Source: Mycobacterium sp.
Lineage (GTDB): Bacteria; Actinomycetota; Actinomycetes; Mycobacteriales; Mycobacteriaceae
Assembly: GCF_002863225.1 (NCBI RefSeq)
Contig: NZ_PKEK01000063.1
Span: forward strand, 36,129 to 100,128
DNA length: 64,000 nt
Direction of reading: 5' to 3'
The position numbers were made by a program, and so were the translations under genes. Below are positions 41,433 to 53,800 of the stretch, one piece after another. The notes below the pieces were generated by a model that saw nothing but the letters and a program-made list of their open reading frames with translations, did no database searches and was not told the origin of the DNA. Positions within the stretch are counted from its first letter, which is position 1. Each line of letters starts with the position of its first letter.

Positions 41433-44400
41433 TTGCATACTTCCGAAACGAATCACACGCCGTCGGCGTACTTGGATTCGAGTAATTCTTTGCCGAGCAA
41501 CGGTTCCTCGCCGCGCAACGGCCAAAACCCAGTAACTCCGGTCGCGGTGATCGGCATGGCATGCCGGCTTCCGGGCGGTATCGAGTCCCCCGAACAGCTC
41601 TGGACCGCGTTGCTGAGCGGCGACGACCTGGTCAAGGAGGTGCCCGCGGATCGCTGGGACATGGATCAGTACTACGACCCGGAACCCGGGGTCCCCGGTC
41701 GCTCGATCTCCAAGTGGGCCGCGTTCCTCGACGACCCGACAGGTTTCGACGCCGAGTTCTTCGGCATCGGCGACCGGGAAGCGCTGGCCAGCGACCCACA
41801 ACACCGCGTGCTGCTGGAAACAGCTTGGGAGGCAATGGAGCACGCCGGCCTGACACCTGAGCAGATCGCCGGCACGCTGACCGGCGTGTTCGTCGGCCTG
41901 ACCCACTCCGACTACTCGTACCTCGCCGCCGATGCCGCGGCGCTGGAGGGACCGTACGGATTCTCCGGCACGAACTTCAGTCTGGGCTCGGGCCGGATCT
42001 CCTACGCGCTGGGAGTCCATGGTCCTGCGGTCACAGTGGATACCGCCTGCTCGTCAGGCCTGTTGGCCATCCACCTGGCCTGCCAGAGCCTGCACAGCGG
42101 CGAGAGCAACCTCGCGTTGGCCGGCGGCGCGTCGGTGAGCTTGGAACCACGCAAGTTCGCCGCCGGGTCCGCCGAGGGGATGCTGTCCCCCACCGGGCGT
42201 TGCCATGCGTTCGACGCGGCGGCGGACGGATTCGCGGTGTCCGAGGGCAGCGTGGTTTTGCTACTCAAGCGGTTGTCGGAAGCTGTGGCGGACGGTGACC
42301 GCGTCCTGGCAGTGCTGCGCGGCACCGCGGCGAACCAGGACGGCCACACCGTCAACATCTCGGTGCCGTCGGCCAAGGCGCAGAGCGCCGTATACCGATC
42401 GGCGCTGGCCAAAGCGGGTGTCGACGCCGCCACCGTCGGCATGGTCGAGGCGCACGGCCCGGGGACGCCGGTCGGCGACCCGATCGAATACGAAAGTCTG
42501 GCAAGCGTTTACGGCATCACCGGCCCCACCGCGTTGGCTTCGGTCAAGACCAACTTCGGGCATGCACAGTCGGCGTCGGGTCCGCTCGGTTTGATGAAGG
42601 CGATCTTGGCGCTGCAGCACGGGGTGATCCCGCAGAACCTGCACTTCGAGCGCCTGCCGGATGCTCTCGCAGACATCAAGACCAAGCTCTTCGTCCCGCA
42701 GGCCATCACTGCGTGGCCGACCAACGGCGCTCATCCACGCCGGGCATCGGTGTCGTCCTACGGATTCTCCGGAACCAACGTGCATGCGGTGGTCGAGCAG
42801 GCACCCGGGATTGTCTCGGCCGACGCCGAGGCGGCAGACCCGACCACCGCAGGTCCGCCACTGTTCCCGCTGTCCTCGACCTCGACCGATGCGCTGCGCC
42901 AGACGGCGGCTCGATTGGCCGACTGGGTCGACGCCCACCCCGACGAGTTCACCGCACACGATCTGGGCTACACGCTGGCGCGCCGGCGCGCGCACCGCAC
43001 GGTACGAACCTCGGTGACGGCGGGCAGCCTGCCGGAGTTGACCGCGGCATTGCGGGAGATTGCCTCCGGCGAGATTCCATATGAGCCGGCGGTCGGTCGC
43101 GACGACCTGGGACCGGTGTGGCTGTTCTCCGGACAGGGGTCGCAGTGGGCGGCGATGGGCGCTGAACTGCTGGCCACGGAACCGGTGTTCGCCGCGACGG
43201 TGGCGCGAGCCGAGCCGCTGATCGCTGCGGAATCAGGTTTTTCGGTGACCGAGGCGATCTCGGCCGCGGAAACCGTCACCGGCATCGACCGGGTGCAGCC
43301 GACCATTTTCACGATGCAGGTGGCGTTGGCCGCCACGTTGCAGTCGCACGGGGTCCGCCCGGGCGCGGTCATCGGGCACTCGATGGGAGAAGCGGCGGCC
43401 GCTGTCGTGGCGGGCGCATTGTCGCTGGAAGACGGCGTGCGTGTCATCTGCCGCCGGTCGAAGCTGATGCTGCGGGTGTCCGGTGCGGGCGCCATGGCAT
43501 CGGTGGAATTGCCTGCCCAACAGGTTCTTTCCGAGCTGATGGCTCGCGGCATCAAGGACGTGGTGGTCGCGGTGGTGGCCTCGCCGAAGTCGACGGTGAT
43601 CGGCGGTGCGACCGAGTCTGTCCGGGAATTGGTTGCAGCCTGGGAGCAGCGCGAGATCATGGCGCGCGAGGTTGCGGTCGACGTGGCGTCCCACTCCCCT
43701 CAGGTCGAGCCGATTCTCGACGAGCTCGCCGCGGTGCTGGCAGATCTGCAACCCCGCGAGCCCGAGATCCCCTACTACTCGGCCACCCACTTCGACCCGC
43801 GTGATGTTCCGGAATGCGACGCCGACTACTGGGTCGAAAACCTGCGCTACACCGTCCGTTTCGCCTCGGCGGTGCAAGCGGCCCTGGAGGACGGTTTCCG
43901 GGTGTTCGCCGAACTGGCACCGCACCCGCTGTTGACCCACGCCGTCGACCAGACCGCCGACAGCCTCGACATGCGGGTGGCAGCGCTGGCCGGCATGCGG
44001 CGCGAGCAGGCAATGCCGCACGGACTGCGCAGCTTGGTGGGCGATCTGCACAGCGCCGGCGCGGCCGTGGACTTTTCGGTGATCTACCCGCGCGGACAGC
44101 TGATCGATGCGCCGCTCCCGTCGTGGACGCACCGGCAGTTCGTCTACGAACTCGACAACACCGACCTTCGGTCCCGGGGTGCCAATTCCGTTGCGGTGCA
44201 TCCGCTGCTGGGATCGCACGTCAGGCTGCTCGAGGAGCCGGAGCGCCACGCCTGGGAGGCCGAGGTCGGCCTCAACGCCCTGCCGTGGATCGGTGACCAC
44301 AAGATCCACGACATCGCCATCCTGCCCGGTGCCGCCTATCTCGAGATGGCGCTCGCCGCGGCCCGCACAGTCCTCGGCGAAGCGGCCGAGATCTGCGATG

Positions 44401-47400
44401 TCCGGTTCGAGCAGATGCTGCTGCTCGACGAGAAGACACCGGTCGGGGCCGCCGCATCGGTCGAGTCGCCCGGCGTCGTCAAGTTCGTAGTGGAGGCCGA
44501 ACAGGAGGGTGAACGCGCGCGGCGGGCCAGCGCCGTCTTGCAGGCGGGAGCCGAAGCCGACCAGCCCGCCGCATACGACATCGAGGCGCTGCGCGCCCAG
44601 CATCCCCGCCGGGTCGAAGGGGACGAACTGCGGCAGGGGTTCGACAAGCGAGGGCTGCAGTACGGCCCGGCGTTTCACGGCCTGGCCGCGGTGCTGATCG
44701 CCGAGGGATCGGTGGACACGGTGCTCGCCGAGGTCGGCTTGCCGCCGTCGATCCGGTCGCAGCAGACCAGCTATCACGTACACCCGGCGCTGCTGGACGC
44801 ATGCTTCCAGTCGGTCGCCGCTCACCCCGCCATCCAGTCCGCGGGTATCGGCGGCCTGATGTTGCCGCTGGGAGTCCGCCGCCTGCGGACATGGGGACCG
44901 GCCCACGAAATCCGGTACGCGCATTCGCGTGTGGTCCGGGCGGATCCGACCTGGGTCGAGGCCGACATCGAACTACTCGACGAGCACGGCGCCGTGGTGC
45001 TGACCGTGGACGGGTTGCAGATCGGTAGCGGCTCCTCCGAAAGTGCCAATCAGCAGCGGCTGCTCAACGAGCGACTGCTGACCGTCGAATGGCAGCAGCG
45101 CGAACTTCCCGAGGCGGCCGATACCGAAGCCGGAAACTGGCTCCTGGTCAGCACCTCCGGAGGCGCTGACGTGGTGGCGAACGCCCTGACCGACGCGCTG
45201 AAAGTTGCGCGTGCGCAAAGCACGACGATTTGCTGGCCGCACGAAGCCGACCATGCAACGATCGCCGGCGAGCTTGCCGGGCAGCTTCAGGCCGGCCGTT
45301 TCGACGGAATGGTCGTCCTGACCGGACCGAAGAACGGAAGCCCGGACGAGGAGTGCGCGCTGCGCGGCGGCGATTACGTCCAACATGTCATCCGCATCAT
45401 TCGCGAACTGCCCGAAAGCGGCGGCGAGCCAACGCGTTTGTTCGTCGTCACCAGCAATGCCCAGACGGTGCTTCCCGGCGACCGGGCCAACCTGGACCAG
45501 GCGGGACTTCGAGGCCTGCTGCGCTCGGTCGGTAACGAGTATCCGGACCTGCGGGTGACCCAGATCGATGTCGACGAGCGAACCGACCACGAACATCTCG
45601 CTCGTCAGCTGCTCAGTGGATCCGACGAGGACGAGACCGCCTGGCGGGCCGGCGAGTGGTACACGGCCAGGTTGTTCCCCGGCCCACTCAAGGCCGAGGA
45701 GCGGTTCACCGCAGTGGCCGACCCACAGCAGGACGGCCTGCGGTTGCAGATTCGCACGCCGGGCGATCTGCAGACGATCGAGCTCACCGCCTTCGACCGA
45801 ATTCCCCCGGGACCCAACGAGATCGAGGTCGCGGTCACCGCATCCAGCATCAACTTCGCCGATGTGCTGGTGACCTTCGGCCGCTACCCCTCCTTCGAGG
45901 GACGGCTCCCCCAACTGGGTACCGACTTCGCGGGCGTGGTCAGCGCGGTCGGTAGCGACGTGACGACCCACCAGGTGGGTGACCGCGTCGGCGGAATCTC
46001 GCCCAATGGCTGCTGGGGCACGTTTGTCACGTGCGACGCCGACCTTGCCGCAACGTTGCCCGCGGGTCTGACCGAACACCAGGCGGCCGCGGTGACCACC
46101 GCACACGCGACCGCCTGGTACGGGCTGCAGGATCTGGCTCGCATCGGACGACGTGACAAGGTGCTGATTCATTCGGCGACCGGAGGCGTGGGCCAGGCGG
46201 CGATCGCCATCGCACGGGCCGCCGGAGCCGAGATCTTCGCCACCGCCGGTAGCGAGCAACGTCGACAGTTGCTGCGCGACTGGGGAATCGAGCACGTCTA
46301 CGACTCACGAAGCATCGAGTTCGCCGAGCAGATCCGGTCCGACACCGGCGGCTACGGCGTCGACATCGTGCTCAACTCGGTCACCGGTGCAGCGCAGCGC
46401 GCCGGCATCGAATTACTGGCTCTCGGAGGACGTTTCATCGAGATCGGTAAGCGCGACATCTACGGTGACTCTCGGCTGGGACTGTTCCCGTTCCGCCGCA
46501 ACCTCGCGTTCCACGGGGTCGATCTGGGTCTGATGTCGCACAGCCATCCCGAACGATTCCACGAGCTGCTCGACACCGTCTACCGGCTGACCGCCGACGG
46601 CGTTCTGCCGATGCCGGAAAGCACGCATTACCCACTGTCCGACGCGGCCACCGCCATTCGGGCGATGAGTGCGGCCGAGCACACCGGCAAGCTGGTGCTC
46701 GACGTGCCACGCACCGAGCCGACCCGGGTGGCCGTGCCGCCGGGCCTGGTGCCGGTTTTCCGATCCGACGGTTCCTACATCATCACCGGTGGCCTGGGCG
46801 GCCTGGGATTGTTCCTCGCCGAGAAGTTGGCGGCCGCCGGCTGCGGCCGCATCGTCCTGAGCTCACGGTCGGCGCCCAACGACGAGGTGCTGTCGACCAT
46901 CGACATGATCCGGGCCACCGGCGCCGACATCGTCGTCGAGTGCGGTGACATCGCCGAACGTGCCACCGCCGACCGGCTGGTCGCCGCTGCGACGATCACG
47001 GGTCTGCCGCTGCGGGGCGTGCTGCACGCCGCCGCGGTGGTCGAAGACGCCACCCTGGTCAACATCACCGACGGGCTTCTCGATCGTGACTGGCGGCCGA
47101 AGGTGTACGGCGCGTGGAACTTACACGAAGCCACCGTCGACGGACCGCTGGACTGGTTCTGCTCGTTCTCCTCGGCGGCGTCGCTGATCGGGTCTCCCGG
47201 CCAGGGTGCGTACGCCGCGGCGAACAGCTGGCTGGACGCCTTCACGCACTGGCGCAAATCCCAGGGTCTGCCGGCAACCTCGATCGCGTGGGGGGCCTGG
47301 GGCCAGGTCGGTCGGGCCACCGCACTCGCCGAGGACACCGACACGGCCATCGCTCCCGACGAAGGTGCCTTCGCCTTCGAGTCGATGCTGCGCCACGATC

Positions 47401-47819
47401 GCGCCTACGCCGGGTATGCGCCCTTGATCGGCACCCCGTGGCTGACGACTTTTGCTCAGCGCAGCAAGTTCGCCGAGATGTTCAAATCCGCGGGCCCGGG
47501 CGCCAAGGGTTCGAGCAGGCTGCGGGCCGAACTGAACGAGCTTCCGGTCGACGAGTGGCCCGGCCGACTGCGGAAACTGCTGTCCGAGCAAATCGGACTG
47601 CTGTTGCGGCGCACCGTCGACCCGGACCGTCCACTGTCCGAGTACGGGCTGGACTCGCTGGGAACACTCGAATTGCGCACCCGCGTCGAAACCGAGACGG
47701 GCATTCGTATCAGCGCCCAGAACATCATCGACCACAGCACTGTGCGGGCGCTGTCGCAGTACCTGGCCGATCAGCTGGCCGATTCCCACACCGTCGCGGC
47801 GACGGCTGGAGGGGAGTGA
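41433..47819 (+). CDS. Type I polyketide synthase, Pks5/MAS-like (first of a tandem pair)
   Basis: A 2128-residue complete synthase. KS: Asp-Thr-Ala-Cys-Ser-Ser, Cys near 205; His-Gly-Pro-Gly-Thr. AT: Gly-His-Ser-Met-Gly-Glu, Ser near 650. DH: Asp-His-Lys-Ile-His near 954 and Leu-Leu-Asp-Ala-Cys-Phe-Gln near 1118. ER: Ser-Ala-Thr-Gly-Gly-Val-Gly-Gln-Ala near 1580. KR: Gly-Gly-Leu-Gly-Gly-Leu-Gly near 1787, Tyr near 1925. ACP: Tyr-Gly-Leu-Asp-Ser-Leu, Ser near 2074. Synthases of this type elongate fatty acids with methylmalonyl-CoA to methyl-branched chains. In M. smegmatis, M. marinum and M. canettii the Pks5 type makes the acyl chains of lipooligosaccharides. The start TTG 41433 has GAGGG upstream. 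The DH motif His-x3-Gly has Asp in place of Gly. Confidence 0.93.
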   Translation: MHTSETNHTPSAYLDSSNSLPSNGSSPRNGQNPVTPVAVIGMACRLPGGIESPEQLWTALLSGDDLVKEVPADRWDMDQYYDPEPGVPGRSISKWAAFLDDPTGFDAEFFGIGDREALASDPQHRVLLETAWEAMEHAGLTPEQIAGTLTGVFVGLTHSDYSYLAADAAALEGPYGFSGTNFSLGSGRISYALGVHGPAVTVDTACSSGLLAIHLACQSLHSGESNLALAGGASVSLEPRKFAAGSAEGMLSPTGRCHAFDAAADGFAVSEGSVVLLLKRLSEAVADGDRVLAVLRGTAANQDGHTVNISVPSAKAQSAVYRSALAKAGVDAATVGMVEAHGPGTPVGDPIEYESLASVYGITGPTALASVKTNFGHAQSASGPLGLMKAILALQHGVIPQNLHFERLPDALADIKTKLFVPQAITAWPTNGAHPRRASVSSYGFSGTNVHAVVEQAPGIVSADAEAADPTTAGPPLFPLSSTSTDALRQTAARLADWVDAHPDEFTAHDLGYTLARRRAHRTVRTSVTAGSLPELTAALREIASGEIPYEPAVGRDDLGPVWLFSGQGSQWAAMGAELLATEPVFAATVARAEPLIAAESGFSVTEAISAAETVTGIDRVQPTIFTMQVALAATLQSHGVRPGAVIGHSMGEAAAAVVAGALSLEDGVRVICRRSKLMLRVSGAGAMASVELPAQQVLSELMARGIKDVVVAVVASPKSTVIGGATESVRELVAAWEQREIMAREVAVDVASHSPQVEPILDELAAVLADLQPREPEIPYYSATHFDPRDVPECDADYWVENLRYTVRFASAVQAALEDGFRVFAELAPHPLLTHAVDQTADSLDMRVAALAGMRREQAMPHGLRSLVGDLHSAGAAVDFSVIYPRGQLIDAPLPSWTHRQFVYELDNTDLRSRGANSVAVHPLLGSHVRLLEEPERHAWEAEVGLNALPWIGDHKIHDIAILPGAAYLEMALAAARTVLGEAAEICDVRFEQMLLLDEKTPVGAAASVESPGVVKFVVEAEQEGERARRASAVLQAGAEADQPAAYDIEALRAQHPRRVEGDELRQGFDKRGLQYGPAFHGLAAVLIAEGSVDTVLAEVGLPPSIRSQQTSYHVHPALLDACFQSVAAHPAIQSAGIGGLMLPLGVRRLRTWGPAHEIRYAHSRVVRADPTWVEADIELLDEHGAVVLTVDGLQIGSGSSESANQQRLLNERLLTVEWQQRELPEAADTEAGNWLLVSTSGGADVVANALTDALKVARAQSTTICWPHEADHATIAGELAGQLQAGRFDGMVVLTGPKNGSPDEECALRGGDYVQHVIRIIRELPESGGEPTRLFVVTSNAQTVLPGDRANLDQAGLRGLLRSVGNEYPDLRVTQIDVDERTDHEHLARQLLSGSDEDETAWRAGEWYTARLFPGPLKAEERFTAVADPQQDGLRLQIRTPGDLQTIELTAFDRIPPGPNEIEVAVTASSINFADVLVTFGRYPSFEGRLPQLGTDFAGVVSAVGSDVTTHQVGDRVGGISPNGCWGTFVTCDADLAATLPAGLTEHQAAAVTTAHATAWYGLQDLARIGRRDKVLIHSATGGVGQAAIAIARAAGAEIFATAGSEQRRQLLRDWGIEHVYDSRSIEFAEQIRSDTGGYGVDIVLNSVTGAAQRAGIELLALGGRFIEIGKRDIYGDSRLGLFPFRRNLAFHGVDLGLMSHSHPERFHELLDTVYRLTADGVLPMPESTHYPLSDAATAIRAMSAAEHTGKLVLDVPRTEPTRVAVPPGLVPVFRSDGSYIITGGLGGLGLFLAEKLAAAGCGRIVLSSRSAPNDEVLSTIDMIRATGADIVVECGDIAERATADRLVAAATITGLPLRGVLHAAAVVEDATLVNITDGLLDRDWRPKVYGAWNLHEATVDGPLDWFCSFSSAASLIGSPGQGAYAAANSWLDAFTHWRKSQGLPATSIAWGAWGQVGRATALAEDTDTAIAPDEGAFAFESMLRHDRAYAGYAPLIGTPWLTTFAQRSKFAEMFKSAGPGAKGSSRLRAELNELPVDEWPGRLRKLLSEQIGLLLRRTVDPDRPLSEYGLDSLGTLELRTRVETETGIRISAQNIIDHSTVRALSQYLADQLADSHTVAATAGGE

Positions 47820-47825
47820 GCAGCG

Positions 47826-50800
47826 GTGCCTGAGCCTCGTGTCACTCCTGTCGCGGTCATCGGCATGGCCTGCCGGCTTCCCGGCGGCATCGACTCTCCC
47901 GAGTTGCTCTGGGAGGCACTGCTGCGCGGCGATGACCTGATCACCGAAATCCCCTCGGAGCGTTGGGATGCCGACAGCCTCTATGATCCCGAGCGGGGCA
48001 CGCCGGGCCGCTCGGTGACCAAGTGGGGTGGATTCCTCGACGACGTCGCGGGCTTCGATTCGGATTTTTTCGGCATCAACGACCGCGAGGCGGTCGCCAT
48101 CGATCCGCAACACCGGTTGTTACTCGAGACCTCCTGGGAGGCAATGCAACACGCCGGTGTGCAACCGGCAACCGTGGCCGGCTCCGCGACCGGCGTTTTC
48201 GTTGGACTGGCCCATGACGATTACACCCTGGTCACCGGAGACGCCGGGGCGCTGGAGGAACCGTACGGCTACACCGGTACCGCATTCAGCATGGCGTCCG
48301 GCCGGATCAGCTACACACTCGGCCTCAGTGGACCCGCGGTCACCGTCGACACGGCCTGCTCGTCGGGCCTGGTGACGGTGCACATGGCGTGCCGCAGCCT
48401 GCATCAGGGTGAAAGCGACCTCGCATTGGCCGGCGGCTGCATGCTGATGCTGGAACCCCGGCTCAACGCCTCGATGTCGGCGATCGGCATGCTCTCTGCG
48501 ACGGGTCGCTGCCAGTCGTTCGACGCCAAAGCCAACGGCTTCGTTCGCTCCGAAGGCTGTGCGATGGTCTTCCTGAAGCGACTGCCGGACGCGGTCCGCG
48601 ACGGTGATCGAATTCTCGCCGTGATCCGTGGCACCGCAACCAATCAGGACGGCCGTTCGGAGACGATCACGATGCCGTCGATGGACGCGCAGGTCGCCGC
48701 CTACCGTTCGGCCCTGGACGCTGCCGGAGTGGCCGCCGCCACGGTCGGGATGGTCGAGGCGCACGGCACCGGGACTCCGGTGGGTGACCCCATCGAATAC
48801 CGGGGATTGGCACAGGTTTACGGCACTGACGGTCCCTGCGCGCTGACATCGGTCAAAAGCAACGTGGGGCACACCGAATCCGCTGCGGGCACGGTGGGCC
48901 TCATCAAGGCCGTGCTGGCCTTACAACACGGCGCAGTCCCCCGCATGCTGCACTTCACCGGCCTACCCGAAGAGTTGACCCTCGTCGACACCAATCTGTT
49001 CGTGCCGCAGGCCGTTGCGCCGTGGCCCGTCGACGGCGGGACCCCGCGACGCGCTGCCGTCTCGTCGTACGGGATGTCGGGCACCAATGCGCACGCCATC
49101 GTCGAACAGGCTCCCGGGGTTCGACCGGCGATCGACGAACACAACGGTGCGGCAATCGATTCAGGGATCGGGCGTCCGCTGCTGTTCCCGGTGTCATCCA
49201 CCTCGGTCGAGGCACTGCGACGAACCTCCGCCCGGCTGGCCGACTGGGTGGAGCGCGGCGCGTCCGACGCCGCCGTTCACGATGTGGCGTACACGCTGGC
49301 CCGTCGTCGCGCCCACGGGCCGGTGCGCACCGCCGTGCTGGCGGCCGACCTGCCGGAACTGTCCGCCGCATTGGGAGAGGTCGCGGTTGACGAACTGCCG
49401 TATCCGCCGGCCGTGGGAGACGACAAGCGCGGCCCGGTCTGGGTGTTCTCCGGGCAGGGCTCGCAATGGGCCGGCATGGGCACCGAACTACTGGCCAGTG
49501 AACCGGTTTTCGCCGCGACCATCGGGCAACTGGAACCGATCATCGCTGCCGAGTCCGCCTTCTCGGTGATCGAGGCGATGACATCCCCGGAGACGGTCAC
49601 CGGCATCGACCGGGTTCAACCGACGATCTTCGCCATCCAGGTCGCACTGGCGGCGACGTTGAAGTCCTACGGCGTGGTCCCGGGTGCGGTCATCGGACAC
49701 TCGCTCGGCGAGGCCGCGGCCGCTGTCGTCGCCGGCGCACTGTCCCTCGAAGACGGCGCGCGGGTCATCTGCCGCCGTTCCCGGCTGTGCCTCCGGCTGG
49801 CCGGCGGTGGCGCAATGGCGTCCGTGGAACTTCCCGCCCAGCAGATCATTTCGCAGCTGGCCGAACGCGGGGTCAACGATGTGGTGGTGGCGGTGGTGGC
49901 CTCCCCGACGTCGACGGTGATCGGTGGTACCACCGAGCCCGTCCGCGAACTCGTCGCCGGTTGGGAACAACGCGACATCATGGCGCGTGAGGTTGCCGTC
50001 GACGTGGCCTCGCACACGCCTCAGGTCGATCCGATCCTCGACGAGTTGGCCGACGTTCTCACCGACCTCGATCCGATGTCTCCGACAATCCCCTACTACT
50101 CGGCCACCTCGATCGACCCTCGCGAGGAACCGTATTGCGATGCTGACTACTGGGTCGACAACCTGCGCCAGATGGTGCGATTCGGTGCTGCCGTGCAAGC
50201 GGCGCTGGAAGACGGCTACCGAGTCTTCGCCGAGCTGTCTCCCCACCCGTTGCTCATCCGGGCCGTTGAGCAGACCGCTCAGAACCTGGAGACACCGGTC
50301 GCCGCACTCGCCGCGTTGCGCCGTCAGCAACCGCTGCGGCACGGTGTGCGTGAGCTGCTGGCCGGTCTGCACGCCGCGGGCGCCGCGATGGATTTCTCAG
50401 TGCTGTATCCCGTCGGGCACCTCGTCGATGCGCCGCTGCCGGCCTGGACCCACCGCCGCCTGATCCTGACCGCCAGAGAAGCACCGACGCACGGCGGCAG
50501 CACCGTGTCCGCTCATCCGCTGCTGGGTCCACACGTCAGGTTGCAAGAAGAGCCCGAGCGCCACGTGTGGCAGGCCGAGGTCGGCACGACGGCGTCACCG
50601 TGGTTGGCCGATCACCAAATCCACCATGTCGCAGCCCTTCCCGGTGCCGCCTACTGCGAGATGGCGTTGGCCGCCGCCAAGGCCGTTCACGGCGAGGCAT
50701 CCGAAGTCCGCGACATCCGCTTCGAGCAGATGCTGTTGCTCGACGGCGACACCACCGTCGGCGCCGTCGCGTCGGTCGAAACGCCGACCGTCGCCGGATT

Positions 50801-53800
50801 CGCGGTAGAGACCAACGACGAGGGCACCAACGTGCGGTGGGCGTCGGCGGTCCTGCACGCCGCCGATCCCGACACCCGGCCGCCCGCGCACGACGTGCTC
50901 GCGTTGCGGGAAGCCCACCCGATCCGGATCGACGGCACTGCCGTGCGTGATTCTTTCGATCGGCGCGGCATCCAATTCGGGCCCGCCTTCACCGGTTTGA
51001 CCGCGGTGTACACCGGCCACGGATCGGATGGCACGATCTTGGCCGAGATCGGTGCATCGAGCCCGGTACGGACCGGTCAGGGCGCCTTCGGTGTGCATCC
51101 CGCACTGCTGGATGCCTGCTTTCAATCCGTGGCCGCCCATCCGGGCGCGCAGCACATCGGCAACGGCGGTCTGCTGTTGCCCCTGGGCGTGCGCCGGCTG
51201 CGCATCTACGGCCCGACGCGCGATGCGCGCCACTGCTACGCACGGGTGACGGCGTCCGCTGCCGGTCTGGATGCCGACCTCGAGGTGATCGACCCGCACG
51301 GCGCTGTCCTGCTGACCGCCCAGGGGTTGCAGATGGGCACCGGGGCGTCCGAGGCCGGCACCCGCGAGCGGTTGCTCGGGGAGAGCCTGCTGACCATCGA
51401 CTGGCAGCCGCTGACACTGCCCGCCGCCGGTGCTGATCAGCTTCGAAAGTGGTTGCTGGTCAACACTTCCGACGAGTCGGATTTGTTGGCGGCGACGTTG
51501 ACCGACACGCTCAAATCGCACGACAAGGACGTCACGTCGGTGGTGTGGTCCGCGTACGCCGATGGCGTCTCCGGACGATTCGTGGACTCCCTCCGCGAAG
51601 ACGAGTTCGCCGGCGTGATCGTCGTGACGGCGCCCGGCAGAACCGAAGCCGACGAGCAGATCCCGAGAGCGGGTCGCGAGCAGGTTCGCCATCTGGTGCG
51701 CATTGCCCGCGAAATGACCGAATTGCCCGGGCAATCGCCCCGGCTGTTCGTCGTGACCCGGCAGGCACAGCCCGTCACCTCAGCGGGCGCGGTGAATCTG
51801 GAGCAGGCCGGTCTGCGGGGCCTGCTGCGGGTGATCGGCGCGGAGAACCCGCATCTTCGCGTCACCCAGATCGACGTGGACGAGCAGACCGATGTGGAGC
51901 AGCTGGCGCGGGAGCTGCTCAGCGGCTCCACCGAAGACGAGACAGCCTGGCGCAGCGGACAATGGTACGGCGCGCGTCTGCGGCCGGGTCCCCTTCGACC
52001 CGAGGAACGACGCGCAACCCTTGTCGACCACGCTGAAGCCGGCGTCCGGCTGCGTGTTCGAGCCCCAGGCGACCTGCAGACGCTGGAACACGTTGCGTTC
52101 GAGCGGGTCTCCCCCGGCCCCGGCCAGATCGAAGTGGCGATCACCGCGTCGAGTCTGAACTTCGCCGACGTGCTGATGGCGATGGGGCGCTTCCCCACCA
52201 TCGACGAACGTGAACCCGAGCTGGGTGTCGATTTCGTCGGCGTGGTCACCGCGATCGGCCCGGACGTCACCGCGCATCAGGTCGGCGACCGGGTCGGCGG
52301 GTTCTCCCGAAATGGCTGCTGGGCAACGTTTGTCACGTGCGATGCCCGAGTAGCGGTAACGCTGCCGACCGAGTTGACCGACCATCAGGCGGTTGCGGTG
52401 GCGACCGGTCACGCCACCGCCTGGTACGGCTTGCACGACCAGGCGCGAATCTCGGCCGGCGACCGGGTACTGATCCACTCGGCGACCGGCGGTGTAGGCC
52501 AGGCCGCGATAGCGATCGCCCGTGCCGCGGGTGCCGAGATCTTCGCGACCGCCGGCAGCCCGCAGCGTCGTGAACTGCTCCACCGGATGGGCATCGACCA
52601 CGTCTACGACTCGCGCAGCACCGACTTCGCCGAGTTGATTCGCCGCGACACCGACGGTTACGGCGTCGACATCGTGCTCAATTCGCTGACCGGCGCCGCA
52701 CAGCGAGCCGGATTCGAACTGCTCTCCGCCGGAGGCCACTTCGTCGAAATCGGTAAACGCGACGTCTACGCCAACGCACGCCTGGGCATGTATCCCTTCC
52801 GTCGCAACCTGACGTTCCACTACGTCGATCTCGCGCTGATGTCCGAAACCCATCCGCAGCGGATCGGGCAGCTGCTCGATACGGTGTTCCGCCGCGTCGC
52901 CGGCGGAGAGCTGCCGCCCGCCGAGTACACCCGGTACGAGTTCGGCGACGCAGCCACCGCGATCAGGGTGATGAGCGCGGCCGAGCACACCGGCAAACTC
53001 GTCCTGGACGTTCCACGGAGCGGAACCAGTGCCGCGGTGGTGCCGCAGGACGCGGCCCGCGCTTTTCGCGAGGACGGCGCCTACCTGGTCACCGGCGGCC
53101 TCGGTGGACTCGGGTTGTTCCTGGCGGAGAAGATGGCCGCAGCCGGTTGCGGCCGCATCGTACTGACCTCCCGATCGCAGCCGGACCCGTTGGCGCAGCA
53201 GACAATCGAGCAGATCCGTGCGACCGGCGCCGACATCGTGGTGCAATGCGGTGACATCGCGGCCCGCGATACCGCCGACCGCCTGGTCGAAGCGGCGACC
53301 GCAGGCGGGTTACCGCTGCGCGGAGTGCTGCACGCCGCGGCCGTGGTCGAGGACGCCACGCTGAACAACATCACCGACGAGCTCATCGACCGCGACTGGG
53401 CACCGAAGGTCGACGGCGCCTGGAATCTGCACCACGCCGCGGTCGGCCAGCCGCTGGACTGGTTCTGCTCGTTCTCCTCGGCGGCAGCGCTGCTCGGGTC
53501 ACGCGGACAGGGCGCCTACGCGGCGGCCAACAGTTGGCTGGACGTCTTCACCCACTGGCGACGAGCACAGGGCCTGCCCGCCTCGGCGATTGCGTGGGGA
53601 GCGTGGGACAAGATCGGCCGCGGCGCTGGTCTGGCGGAAGCCGGCGAGACCACGATGATCGCGCCGGAAGACGGTGCGTATGCGTTCGAGGCGTTACTGC
53701 GTCACGACCGTGGCTACACCGGCTACATATCGATCACCGGAACGCCGTGGCTGACCGCCCTCGCGCAACGCAGCCGGTTCGCCGAAGCGCTGCAGTCCGC